Below, one piece after another: positions 34,859-44,030 of a stretch of DNA of 64,000 nucleotides. The first letter of the stretch is position 1. The number at the start of each line of letters is the position of its first letter. A model generated the notes under the pieces. It did not search any database. It was not told the DNA's origin and saw only the letters and a list, made by a program, of their open reading frames with translations. The DNA comes from Rhodothermia bacterium (GTDB taxonomy: Bacteria; Bacteroidota; Rhodothermia; Balneolales; Balneolaceae), in contig JAUICM010000011.1 in NCBI GenBank assembly GCA_030427885.1, forward strand, positions 1-64,000, read 5' to 3'. The position numbers and the translations under genes are program-made.

Positions 34859-36250
34859 ATGAGCGAATACAGAATTGAAAAAGACTCCATGGGAGAAGTT
34901 AAAGTGCCATCAAATGCACTCTATGGAGCACAAACCCAACGTGCACACGATAACTTTCCGATCAGTGGAATTAAATTCAGTCGGAAGTTTATTCAGGCAC
35001 TTGGACTGGTTAAAAAATCGGCTGCATTGGCTAATGGTAAACTGGGATTATTAGACTCCGATATTGCAGAAGCTATCAATCAGGCAGCCCAGGAAGTTAT
35101 AGACGGGAAGCACGACGAACAGTTTGTGATAGATATCTTTCAGACAGGTTCCGGTACTTCAACAAACATGAATGCAAATGAAGTGATCAGTCATATCGCA
35201 AATGAACTCAAAAACAATGATGAGATTTCTATTCATCCTAACGACCATGTGAATTTTGGTCAGAGCTCAAATGATGTGATCCCGACTGCCATTCGCATAG
35301 CAGCAGTGCTTGCTGTTAAAAATGATCTTATCCCGGCGCTTAAGCATCTTCAGGAGACATTCCTCAGCAAAGGAAAGGAATATGCTGATGTGGTTAAAAC
35401 CGGACGTACTCACCTTATGGATGCCATGCCTGTAACAATTGAGCAGGAATTCAGTGGTTATGCTCGTCAGGTTGAGCTTGGTGTTAAGCGTGTGGAAGCA
35501 GCCCTTGAAAGAGTAAGAGAATTACCACAGGGTGGTACCGCCGTTGGTACCGGTATTAATACCCATCATGATTTTGGGAAAGTATTCGCAGAACGGGTTT
35601 CGGATTTGTCGGGAGAATCATTCATAGAAGCAGAAAACCATTTTGAAGCTCAGGCAACTGTGGATGCTCCGGTTGAATTAAGCAGTCAGCTTAAAACGAT
35701 CGCCGTTAGTTTCATGAAGATATCCAATGACCTTCGCTGGATGAACTCTGGTCCTAACAGTGGAATTGGAGAGGTTCAGCTAGCCGCGCTTCAGCCCGGA
35801 TCTTCCATCATGCCCGGTAAGGTGAATCCTGTGATCGAGGAGTCAGTAAATATGGTTTGTGCTCAGGTAATCGGTAATGATGCTGCAATCACAGTCGGAG
35901 GTTTGAATGGTAATTTTGAACTGAATGTGATGTTGCCGGTGGTGGCTCATAATTTACTTCAGTCAATTCAGATACTGGCTAATGCAGCAAGAAACCTGGC
36001 TGACCGTTCAGTTTCTCAACTTACGGTTCGCAAAGAAGAGATTGCCGATATGGTGGGAAGGAACCCGATCCTGGTTACAGCGTTAAATCCTATCATTGGA
36101 TATGATCTTGCAGCTAAGATCGCAAAGAAAGCATTTGCTGAGAACAGACCGTTGAAAGAGGTAGCAAAAGAGATGACGGATCTGTCGGATGAAGAACTTG
36201 ATCAGGCACTTGATCCGATCAAGATGACAAAAGGTGGATTTACCGAGTAA
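34859..36250 (+). CDS. fumC: Class II fumarate hydratase
   Basis: Reversible hydration of fumarate to malate in the TCA cycle. The 463-residue protein shows the aspartase/fumarase signature GSSIMPGKVNP (314-324), with the catalytic Ser in the mobile loop. TGRTHLMDAMP (181-191) carries the active-site His, and GSGTSTNMNANEV (98-110) completes the site. Length and motifs fit fumarase; aspartase is possible but less likely. It precedes the E1 gene by about 150 bp. Confidence 0.93.
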   Translation: MSEYRIEKDSMGEVKVPSNALYGAQTQRAHDNFPISGIKFSRKFIQALGLVKKSAALANGKLGLLDSDIAEAINQAAQEVIDGKHDEQFVIDIFQTGSGTSTNMNANEVISHIANELKNNDEISIHPNDHVNFGQSSNDVIPTAIRIAAVLAVKNDLIPALKHLQETFLSKGKEYADVVKTGRTHLMDAMPVTIEQEFSGYARQVELGVKRVEAALERVRELPQGGTAVGTGINTHHDFGKVFAERVSDLSGESFIEAENHFEAQATVDAPVELSSQLKTIAVSFMKISNDLRWMNSGPNSGIGEVQLAALQPGSSIMPGKVNPVIEESVNMVCAQVIGNDAAITVGGLNGNFELNVMLPVVAHNLLQSIQILANAARNLADRSVSQLTVRKEEIADMVGRNPILVTALNPIIGYDLAAKIAKKAFAENRPLKEVAKEMTDLSDEELDQALDPIKMTKGGFTE

Positions 36251-36399
36251 ATACGCATTTAATTAACTATAAAAACTATTACTTACGAGTTAATCCTTTA
36301 ATGGGGCAGGCCGGATTATTTCTTTAAAATCTGGGTGATATGTTCTATATTGGGTGCCCTTTCGTTGGGTAAAGAAACTCATAAACACAAATAGTTGCC

Positions 36400-38820
36400 A
36401 TGGCTGAAGTTAAGGCTCAAAATGCCCGAAAAACCTTTACTGCTGCTCAGAAGAAAGAGATTCTCGCCGACTATAAATTAGGTTGGGTGAGTCGCTATAT
36501 GTCTCTGATCGGAAGAAAAGAGGTGTTATCGGGTAAGGCCAAATTCGGCATCTTTGGGGACGGTAAAGAAATTCCTCAGATAGCGTTATCAAAAGTGTTT
36601 AAAGAGGGGGACTTCAGGTCCGGTTATTACAGGGATCAGACCTTTATGCTTGCTACTGGTAACTCGACCATTGAACAGTTCTTTGCTCAGCTTTATGCCC
36701 ATCCGGATGAGAATGCCGATCCCTTTTCAGCAGGCCGGCAAATGAATTCTCACTTCGCCACCCGGCTTATCGATCAGGATGGCAACTGGATAGATCAAAC
36801 GAAGTCTAAAAATACGGTCGCAGGCATTTCTCCAACAGCTGGTCAAATGGCACGGCTTGTTGGCCTTGCTCAGGCTTCGAAGGTATATCGCAACAGTAAG
36901 AAATTGCAAACCGGCGAATGGAAGAAATTTTCAAACAAAGGTAATGAAGTCGCTTTTGGTACTATTGGTGATGCCAGTACTTCAGAAGGAGTGTTCTGGG
37001 AAACCATCAATGCAATTGGAGTGCTTCAGCTCCCTTTTGTGATGTCTGTTTGGGATGACGGATACGGAATTTCCGTTTCCAAGAAATATCAAACCACGAA
37101 AGAAAGTATCTCAAAAGCCTTGAGTGGTTTTCAGCGAAAAGAAGATGAGCCCGGATACGAGATATTCACTGTGAAGGCTTGGGATTATATGCAGTTAATA
37201 GAAACGTATGAGCAGGCCGCTGAGATCGCCCGAACTGAACATGTTCCGGTTTTAGTGCATGTTGAAGAAGTAACTCAGCCCCAGGGACATTCAACCTCAG
37301 GTTCACATGAGAGATACAAAAGTAAAGAACGTCTTGAGTGGGAAGTTGAATACTGCTGCCTCAATCAAATGAGGAAATGGATCCTGGCTAAGAAGATTGC
37401 CAATGTAGCTGAGTTGGATCAGATTGAAACCGATGCAATGACAGAAGTTTCGAAAGCAAAGAACAGAGCCTGGGATGCTTATATCTCTCCGATGAAGAAG
37501 GAGAAGACGTTTGTGATGGAGCATATAAATAAACTGCATGCCGAAACGGGTGACGAACGTTTCAACGAACTTATAAAGAAACTGAAGATCACCCCGAATG
37601 CAATTCGTAAAGATTTTATTCCCGTAGCACGTAAAGCTGTTCGGTATACAATTGGCAAAAACCTAAAAGCCAGACAGGAATTGATCAAATGGCTCAAAGA
37701 TAATGAGTCTTTAAATGAGGAAAGATATAACTCCCATTTGTTGAGTGAGACACCGTATTCTCCTCTGAAGGTAAAACATGTACCCCCCACATTTGCCAAA
37801 AAGACTGAAATGGTGGATGGCAGAATTGTGATCAGGGATAATTTTGAGAAGATCTTTGAAAAGTACCCAAACACACTTGCCTTTGGAGAAGATGTGGGTG
37901 CTCTTGGCGATGTTAACAAAGGCATGGAAGGACTTCAGGAGAAATATGGGGAGTTAAGAGTTTTTGATACGGGGATCCGGGAAGCTACTATTCTTGGTCA
38001 GGGTATTGGAATGGCTATTCGCGGATTACGCCCGATAGCTGAAGTTCAATATCTTGATTACCTGTTGTACTGTTTCTTTGTGTTGAGTGATGATCTTGCC
38101 ACAATGAGATACCGTACCAAAGGCGGACAGACCGCACCAGTTATTATTCGTACACGCGGGCACCGTCTGGAAGGAATATGGCATTCAGGTTCTCCGATGG
38201 GAGTGATCATGAGTGGAGCCAAAGGAGTTCATCTTTGTGTGCCAAGAAATCTTACTGAAGCAGCAGGGTTTTATAATACGCTTCTGCAAGGTGATGACCC
38301 GGCCATCGTGGTTGAGCCATTAAATGCATATAGACTTAAGGAGCAGCTCCCAACAAATCTCGGTGAGTTTACAACTCCACTGGGTATTCCTGAAGTATTG
38401 AATGAAGGGAAAGACATTACAGTAGTATCCTATGGATCTACGTTGAATATCGTTCATTCAATGATCCCACAATTTGAGGAAGTAGGTATTTCGGTGGAAC
38501 TGATTGATGTGAGAACCCTGATGCCATTCGATATCAATCACTCAATCGTTGAATCTCTTAAGAAAACCAACAGATTGCTGGTTGTAGATGAAGATGTTCC
38601 GGGTGGTGCTTCGGCTTCTATTCTGAATCATGTTCTCCAGGATCAGAAAGGGTATTACTATCTGGATTCAGAACCTCAATGCCTTACAGCAAAAGCTCAT
38701 CGCCCGGCATATGCTTCTGACGGAGATTACTTTTCAAAACCCAACGCAGAAGAGATCTTTGATAAGGTATATGCTATTATGAGAGAAGCGGAGCCTAAAC
38801 GGTTTCCTGAGATTTACTAA
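36400..38820 (+). CDS. 2-oxoacid dehydrogenase E1, fused alpha and beta subunits
   Basis: An 806-residue thiamine-diphosphate enzyme that joins the alpha (about 1-440) and beta (about 490-806) subunits of branched-chain or pyruvate dehydrogenase E1 in one chain. The thiamine-binding motif is GDASTSEG (190-197) with WDDGYGIS. The beta part has FGEDVGALGDV, RVFDTGIREA and the RTRGHRLEG substrate region. It decarboxylates a 2-oxoacid and passes the acyl group to a lipoyl E2. No E2 or E3 gene is adjacent. The substrate (pyruvate or branched-chain) cannot be settled here. Confidence 0.88.
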   Translation: MAEVKAQNARKTFTAAQKKEILADYKLGWVSRYMSLIGRKEVLSGKAKFGIFGDGKEIPQIALSKVFKEGDFRSGYYRDQTFMLATGNSTIEQFFAQLYAHPDENADPFSAGRQMNSHFATRLIDQDGNWIDQTKSKNTVAGISPTAGQMARLVGLAQASKVYRNSKKLQTGEWKKFSNKGNEVAFGTIGDASTSEGVFWETINAIGVLQLPFVMSVWDDGYGISVSKKYQTTKESISKALSGFQRKEDEPGYEIFTVKAWDYMQLIETYEQAAEIARTEHVPVLVHVEEVTQPQGHSTSGSHERYKSKERLEWEVEYCCLNQMRKWILAKKIANVAELDQIETDAMTEVSKAKNRAWDAYISPMKKEKTFVMEHINKLHAETGDERFNELIKKLKITPNAIRKDFIPVARKAVRYTIGKNLKARQELIKWLKDNESLNEERYNSHLLSETPYSPLKVKHVPPTFAKKTEMVDGRIVIRDNFEKIFEKYPNTLAFGEDVGALGDVNKGMEGLQEKYGELRVFDTGIREATILGQGIGMAIRGLRPIAEVQYLDYLLYCFFVLSDDLATMRYRTKGGQTAPVIIRTRGHRLEGIWHSGSPMGVIMSGAKGVHLCVPRNLTEAAGFYNTLLQGDDPAIVVEPLNAYRLKEQLPTNLGEFTTPLGIPEVLNEGKDITVVSYGSTLNIVHSMIPQFEEVGISVELIDVRTLMPFDINHSIVESLKKTNRLLVVDEDVPGGASASILNHVLQDQKGYYYLDSEPQCLTAKAHRPAYASDGDYFSKPNAEEIFDKVYAIMREAEPKRFPEIY

Positions 38821-38835
38821 TGTAACTCTTTAATG

Positions 38836-38862
38836 GTCATCCTGAACTTGTTTCAGGGTCTT
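38836..38862. repeat. Short hairpin-forming intergenic repeat
   Basis: GTCATCCTGAACTTGTTTC is the left part; CCTGAA (38841-38846) and TTCAGG pair around CTTGT. This word type (TCATCCTGAACTTGTTTCAG) recurs as a dispersed intergenic element in many genomes, which I recall but could not check here. Only one copy was seen in the window. It lies just after the E1 stop and before the convergent DUF58 gene. Confidence 0.55.
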
Positions 38863-38894
38863 AGTGTATGCAGAGAGGCATTTTGTTCATCAAA

Positions 38895-40229
38895 TTAAAT
38901 CAACCCCCGCGCCTTCAACTCAAGATATTTATTGATAGCATTCACGGATAACTCTTTGGGTGGGGTGAGGATGGAGTGAATACCCCTTTGATTCAGATCT
39001 TTCACGATCTGGCGCTTTTCATAATCAAATTGTTCGGCTACTGTCTTTACATAAATATCAGAAATAGTATTTGATTCCTCTTTTAGCAAACCAGTTAGCT
39101 CCGTGTTTTCGAAAAAGACCACTACCAACAGATGATCTTTGGCGATCTGCTGTAGGTAGGGGAGCTGTCGCTTCATCCCGCTCAGAGTTTCAAAATTAGT
39201 ATACAGTAAAACCAGACTTCGCTGATTAAGATGAGTCTTCAGTCCAACCAAAAGCCGCTCATAATTTGATTCCAGGAAGTTCGTGTCAAGATTATAGAGT
39301 GCTTCCTGAATTCGCTGGATATGAGTCCGGCGCTTTTCGGGCCTAACAGCAGTGACTCTATTATTTGTGAAGGTGAGTAACCCTGCCTTATCATCTTTAA
39401 TAAGGGCAATGTTCGAGATCACAAGACTGGTATTGATGGCGTAATCCAGCAAACTAAGTTTGTCGAACGGCATTTTCATCACACGACCCATATCGATCAC
39501 ATTCACTACCTGCTGGGAACGCTCATCCTGATACTGGTTTACCATCAGATTTTGAGAACGGGCTGTGGCTTTCCAGTTAATGGATCGAACATCATCTCCG
39601 CGTACATACTCCTTTATCTGATCGAATTCCATTGTATGACCGATCCTTCGGATCTTTTTTATACCCAGATCGGTCAGACGGTTTGAGATAGCATACATTT
39701 CAAATTTCCTCATTTGAATGAAGGAAGGGTAAACCGGAACCATGGTAGCAAGATCGATTCGGGATCGCCTGGTGATCAATCCAATAGAAGAACGGGAGTA
39801 AATATGAACAGCACCAAAATGATATTCACCCCGTTCTGTTGGTCTGAGTTCATAGGTCAGTGTTTTCTTTTGTCCGGGTTTCAGGGTTAATCCAAGCTCG
39901 AAATCTCTTACCTGGAACTGAAAGGGAATCTCGTCAATAATATCTAAGGTAACTTCAAACGGATAGTAACTCTCGATGGTAAGCTGGATCTTATTATCAT
40001 CACCGTTTGAAAGACGTTGGGTCATCATACGCTGTACATCCACTGGATCTTTAATCCGGAAAAGGATGTACAGATCTATGAGTGATAATGAAAAGATCGC
40101 CAAAACAGCCAGTTGAGCAAAGGCCATCACCACCGGATACAAATACGAAAACAGAAAGAGTATAATGGTACCAAACAGGCACCAGAGTAACTTTGAAGGG
40201 AGGAATATTTGTGAGAAAAAGCGTCTTAT
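38895..40229 (-). CDS. DUF58 domain-containing protein, apparent AUA start
   Basis: DUF58 proteins act with MoxR ATPases in membrane- or envelope-linked systems. The signature GDDVRSINWKATAR and the VWA-like part (VNVIDMGR) are clear. The only canonical start for the frame is TTG at 40140-40142, giving 415 residues but cutting through the first transmembrane helix. Upstream the frame stays open and encodes a basic, hydrophobic N-terminus (MRRFFSQIFLPSKLL..., then GTIILFLFSYLYPVV) that completes the usual DUF58 start. The only plausible initiator is ATA at 40227-40229, with AGAGG 7 bp upstream, overlapping the MoxR stop as ATAA. That gives 444 residues. The residue at the ATA is written M by inference. 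Confidence 0.8.
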   Translation of the reverse strand: MRRFFSQIFLPSKLLWCLFGTIILFLFSYLYPVVMAFAQLAVLAIFSLSLIDLYILFRIKDPVDVQRMMTQRLSNGDDNKIQLTIESYYPFEVTLDIIDEIPFQFQVRDFELGLTLKPGQKKTLTYELRPTERGEYHFGAVHIYSRSSIGLITRRSRIDLATMVPVYPSFIQMRKFEMYAISNRLTDLGIKKIRRIGHTMEFDQIKEYVRGDDVRSINWKATARSQNLMVNQYQDERSQQVVNVIDMGRVMKMPFDKLSLLDYAINTSLVISNIALIKDDKAGLLTFTNNRVTAVRPEKRRTHIQRIQEALYNLDTNFLESNYERLLVGLKTHLNQRSLVLLYTNFETLSGMKRQLPYLQQIAKDHLLVVVFFENTELTGLLKEESNTISDIYVKTVAEQFDYEKRQIVKDLNQRGIHSILTPPKELSVNAINKYLELKARGLI

Positions 40230-41254
40230 CTCGGTACCTCTATTTTTTCAAGAGTAATATTAATGATTTGGTCAGGATGTATGCCCTCCATCTCTTTTTC
40301 AGGAGTAAGAATGATCCGGTGCCTCAGTACTGGTCCGATTATATTCTTGACATCCTCAGGAGTGATGAAATCACGTCCCTGGATTGCTGCCCAGGACTGA
40401 GCTGCTCTCATTACGAACACTGAAGCACGAGGGGAAGCACCTACTGAGATAGAACTTGAATTCCGGGTTCCCTGTATGATCTCAGCAATGTATTTCATCA
40501 GGCTGGCCTCAACATGTACTTTGTTCACAATCTCTTTCTGCTTCTTGATATCAGATGCGCTGGCTACTTTCTGAAGTGAACTCAGATCCAGGATATTTCC
40601 CCGGTCATAGCTTCCCCGTATGATCTTGATCTCATCCTCCAAAGAAGGATAGGGAACATCAATTTTGAAAAGAAACCTGTCCAATTGAGCTTCTGGTAAG
40701 CGGTATGTTCCTTCATGCTCAATCGGGTTCTGTGTGGCAACAACCATGAATGGAGATTCCAAAATGTGGGTTACCCCATCAATGGAAACCTGGCGTTCCT
40801 CCATAGATTCAAATAATGCAGATTGTGTTTTTGCAGGGGAGCGGTTGATCTCATCTATGAGAACAAGATTCGAGAATATTGGACCTTTTTTGAACTCGAA
40901 TTCAGTGGTCTTAGGATTAAATATCGAGGTACCGATTACATCGGCAGGCATAAGATCGGGGGTGAACTGAATTCGTGAAAAGTCAATATCGATGACCTGT
41001 GCCAGTAATTTGGTGGTGAGGGTTTTTGCCACACCGGGAACGCCTTCGATCAGAACATGGCCATCCGCAAGCAGGGCAGTAATTAAAAGATCTATCATTT
41101 GTTGCTGACCCACAATTACCTTTCCGATCTCGGTTCGTATATCCTGAACCAGTTTTTTTACACCACTCAGATCAACTCTGGAGTTAAAAGAAAGTTCTTC
41201 TGAGGAGTCATTGGTCGGTTCGGACGTATTATTTAGTTCTTCTTGTTCACTCAT
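40226..41254 (-). CDS. moxR: MoxR family AAA+ ATPase
   Basis: A 342-residue AAA+ ATPase: Walker A GVPGVAKT (71-78), Walker B LVLIDEINRSPAKTQ, sensor 1 ATQNPIEHEGTYRLPEAQLDRF split as ATQNPIEHEGTY and LPEAQLDRF, and a C-terminal lid. MoxR proteins remodel protein complexes together with VWA or DUF58 partners. Here it sits between DUF4350 (start overlap ATGA) and DUF58 (stop overlap ATAA). ATG at 41252-41254 is in the overlap. Cytoplasmic, probably working on the membrane proteins of this operon. Confidence 0.93.
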   Translation of the reverse strand: MSEQEELNNTSEPTNDSSEELSFNSRVDLSGVKKLVQDIRTEIGKVIVGQQQMIDLLITALLADGHVLIEGVPGVAKTLTTKLLAQVIDIDFSRIQFTPDLMPADVIGTSIFNPKTTEFEFKKGPIFSNLVLIDEINRSPAKTQSALFESMEERQVSIDGVTHILESPFMVVATQNPIEHEGTYRLPEAQLDRFLFKIDVPYPSLEDEIKIIRGSYDRGNILDLSSLQKVASASDIKKQKEIVNKVHVEASLMKYIAEIIQGTRNSSSISVGASPRASVFVMRAAQSWAAIQGRDFITPEDVKNIIGPVLRHRIILTPEKEMEGIHPDQIINITLEKIEVPR

Positions 41255-42444
41255 CGCTGACTGTTTTTATAAAATTGATTGATATTATCGGTTACTAATT
41301 TCAATTCTGTATCACTGATCTTTTCGGATCTCTGTGTGAGCTCAATCAGATCAAAAATTTTATTTATCTGAAGGAGTTCAATCCCGGATCTGGCTGCAAT
41401 ATCGGTTTTGAAAGCTTCTGAATCCTGCTCAGGATCAAGGCGGAGATTGGTCTTTATATAATCAAAAAAGAACTGAACTTTTTTATCAAAGATATCTTTG
41501 TGAGTTCCCTGCTCCACATATAGTTGTCCGATCGTCTTAGCAAAATTAAGACTTGAGTTTTCGGGTGCTTTCAGGATGGGAATGATACGTTGAACCCGTT
41601 TGGATTTGAAGATCATGAACAGGATCAGTGTAAAAAAGGCAAGTTGCCAGGCATACCGGAGACTTTCTGTAGAAAAGATCACAGCAAGCGGTGAACTTAA
41701 GCCCACTTTGCCATCTTTATAATATTCATCCCAGACGGTTGTTTGAACGGGTAAACGGGACAGTGCCGAAAAAGCATAAGGAGCCAGATCAGGATCTCTT
41801 AGGTAGTAGTTTGTGAAAAGCTCCGGATTACTATGGATGAATATTCGTCCTTCGCCCCACTTAACAACTATGAAATTAAGCATCTCATATTCTTCCCATC
41901 CGCCAAGTTCGGTTGTAATGGAAGTATCGTAGGAAGTAATATGAAAAAAGGTCTCACGGGTACTCAGTTTCCAACCATCATCTTTAACATAAGCGGGATC
42001 ATTGAAAGACAGATGAAGGTCTTTCTCAAAAGTTATGCTGTCAAAAATACTATAAAAATACTCATAACTCAGGTTGAGGGTATCTGCCAGTACACCCTCG
42101 ACCATCCCCGCAAGAAAGGCATCATCACCCATATAAACCTGGTCTAAGAGAATATCGGTATCATATTGATCGAAGGGCAAAGTGGAGTTGATGAAGATCC
42201 AGTTTCGGGAATAAGAATCTATCTGCTCCTGAAATTCATACAAGGTTTTAGAATTCTCCTGGATCTCTGAACCCGGGAAAAGGGTGCTCAGTTCTTCATG
42301 CAGTATTTTTGAAGCATATGGGATGGTCTTATACTGAGTATAATCGGTTGACCAGTCAACCGGCTTCGGCTTTAGCAATTCTACTGCAACAAAGACGATG
42401 ATCGAAGCTGCCATAAAAAGAATATAGATACGATCTTTCTTCAA
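41251..42444 (-). CDS. DUF4350 domain-containing membrane protein
   Basis: A 397-residue protein with an N-terminal transmembrane helix (IYILFMAASIIVFVAVELL), a periplasmic GATase-like/DUF4350 domain (TIPYASKILHEELSTLFPG ... GEGRIFIHSNPELFTNYYL) and a second helix around residue 280 (AWQLAFFTLILFMIFK). The start is TTG (42442-42444) overlapping the preceding gene's stop as TTGA. Family proteins occur next to MoxR and DUF4129 in many phyla, without a known activity. Confidence 0.8.
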   Translation of the reverse strand: MKKDRIYILFMAASIIVFVAVELLKPKPVDWSTDYTQYKTIPYASKILHEELSTLFPGSEIQENSKTLYEFQEQIDSYSRNWIFINSTLPFDQYDTDILLDQVYMGDDAFLAGMVEGVLADTLNLSYEYFYSIFDSITFEKDLHLSFNDPAYVKDDGWKLSTRETFFHITSYDTSITTELGGWEEYEMLNFIVVKWGEGRIFIHSNPELFTNYYLRDPDLAPYAFSALSRLPVQTTVWDEYYKDGKVGLSSPLAVIFSTESLRYAWQLAFFTLILFMIFKSKRVQRIIPILKAPENSSLNFAKTIGQLYVEQGTHKDIFDKKVQFFFDYIKTNLRLDPEQDSEAFKTDIAARSGIELLQINKIFDLIELTQRSEKISDTELKLVTDNINQFYKNSQR

Positions 42445-43160
42445 TTCTGGCCTCCGGTGACGGCTTTGAACCGGTTATAAACCTTCTCTATAGTCTTGAA
42501 ACGGATCTCGTCGATCTCAAAATCACCATAATCTATATACTCATAAAAATAGGTGAGCCGGCTGAAATAATCAGCACTTGGGTGGTCTTTCAGTTCATAC
42601 AAATAATCGTGGTTCGTTTTATCAGTTCGCCAGTTTATCAGGTCTAAGTCTTTGAGTATGTGCAAAGACTTCTGGTAGATGAATCTCACCGCAAGAGAGT
42701 AATCGCTGTCAGCAATGGCTTTACCTATCAACTCATCAAGTTTTTCGGATGACTCGGTAATAACTGTTGACCGGAGATTTAACAAATTCCGATCGCCACG
42801 GCGGGTCAGTGCACTTTTAAGTTCACCCATCCGCATTTGATTAATGAAGAGTACAAGAACAAGAACAAAAGCCAGGGCTGCAGTGATTTTGAGGAACAGT
42901 TGAACACCTTCTGAAGTGATCCAGGTTCCAAACAGATCTCTGAGCCATTGAATAAAACGATCCCACAGAGTCATCTCCTGTTTTACTTCCTGATAATCAT
43001 AGCGGCTGTCCTCGCTGATCTCCTGAAGTCGGGCTTCACCAGGAACACGTACTACCTCCTCGAAAGATCGCGAAACGGAATCTTGCTGCCCCCTCACAGG
43101 CGTTGTGAAGAAACTGAACAGAAAAACCAGAAATAGGGCTTTTCGAAGGAGAGCAATCAT
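42441..43160 (-). CDS. DUF4129 domain-containing protein
   Basis: A 239-residue membrane protein with an N-terminal signal-like helix (MIALLRKALFLVFLFSFF), a transmembrane helix around residue 98 (ALAFVLVLVLFI) and a cytoplasmic DUF4129-type domain with ALTRRGDRNL and AVRFIYQKSLHILKD. The frame also has a TTG start 10 codons earlier; ATG 43158-43160 is chosen because the signal helix then starts at once. DUF4129 is a partner of MoxR operons. Confidence 0.8.
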   Translation of the reverse strand: MIALLRKALFLVFLFSFFTTPVRGQQDSVSRSFEEVVRVPGEARLQEISEDSRYDYQEVKQEMTLWDRFIQWLRDLFGTWITSEGVQLFLKITAALAFVLVLVLFINQMRMGELKSALTRRGDRNLLNLRSTVITESSEKLDELIGKAIADSDYSLAVRFIYQKSLHILKDLDLINWRTDKTNHDYLYELKDHPSADYFSRLTYFYEYIDYGDFEIDEIRFKTIEKVYNRFKAVTGGQN

Positions 43161-43193
43161 ATAAGATGATATGTTCGTTCTTTCATTCAAGTA

Positions 43194-44030
43194 CTATAAA
43201 CTTCCAAGAGAATCGATCTTGGCCGCAAGTCCCCGCCCGCTTTTACGCTCATCCAGATTGAAATATACCAATCCCTGTGAAATGATCGGTACAAAGTAGA
43301 GCACAGCAATAACGGTAATAAAGAGCCCGTAAATAATACTGAAAGCCATAGTTAATGACTGGGGATCAGAACTGGCTCCCGAAGCAACAACGAAGATGGC
43401 AAGCAGATATAATGGGATCATGACCACATAGGAAATTGCATTAACGATAAGCGATACCACGAAATTAACCCCAAAGGTGTGCCACCAGTAATTGCTTGTA
43501 ATACTCCACGATTTACCCAGCGCCTCGCCAAAATCTTCCTTTTCAATAATATAGATCGCCGGAGCAAGAGATAATTTTACAGAGATATAGAAACCCGGAA
43601 TGATCAGTGCTAATGCTCCGATCAGGGTAGCAGTACCAATGACGATAAACAAACCTATGAGACCGAAGAAATTTCGCGCAAAATCTTCCATCAGCATACT
43701 CATGTCAATGTCTTCTTCGCCGCTATCCACCAATTGCATGTGCTTAAGCACTACCATACTGATCACGACAAAGGAAAGCATGAAAACGATCATTCCGATA
43801 AACATTTGTGAACTCAGAGCGACCATCTGATTAGGGTCTCCGCTGGCCATTTGTGCAGCTAACATTGATCTGAATGCGGTTCCGATCAATGCTGCAGAAA
43901 ATATTACCATAGGTAAGGAAAAGAAAAGCAGGCCTTTACCAAGACTTTTAAAATGAACCCTCAGGTAAGAAAAAGTAGCCGAAATGATATCTCCAAAATC
44001 CCTGCTTTGGCGCAGCACTAAATTATTCAT
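43194..44030 (-). CDS. Polytopic membrane protein of MoxR operon, unknown
   Basis: A 278-residue protein with six or so hydrophobic helices (LLFFSLPMVIFSAALIGTAF, IVFMLSFVVISMVVLKHM, FFGLIGLFIVIGTATLIGAL and others). It starts MNNLVLRQSRDFGDIISATFSY, like the glycerophosphodiester-phosphodiesterase-type membrane domain proteins (YciC-like) found in these operons. The ATG overlaps the SpoIIM stop by 8 bp. No catalytic motif is visible. Confidence 0.7.
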   Translation of the reverse strand: MNNLVLRQSRDFGDIISATFSYLRVHFKSLGKGLLFFSLPMVIFSAALIGTAFRSMLAAQMASGDPNQMVALSSQMFIGMIVFMLSFVVISMVVLKHMQLVDSGEEDIDMSMLMEDFARNFFGLIGLFIVIGTATLIGALALIIPGFYISVKLSLAPAIYIIEKEDFGEALGKSWSITSNYWWHTFGVNFVVSLIVNAISYVVMIPLYLLAIFVVASGASSDPQSLTMAFSIIYGLFITVIAVLYFVPIISQGLVYFNLDERKSGRGLAAKIDSLGSL

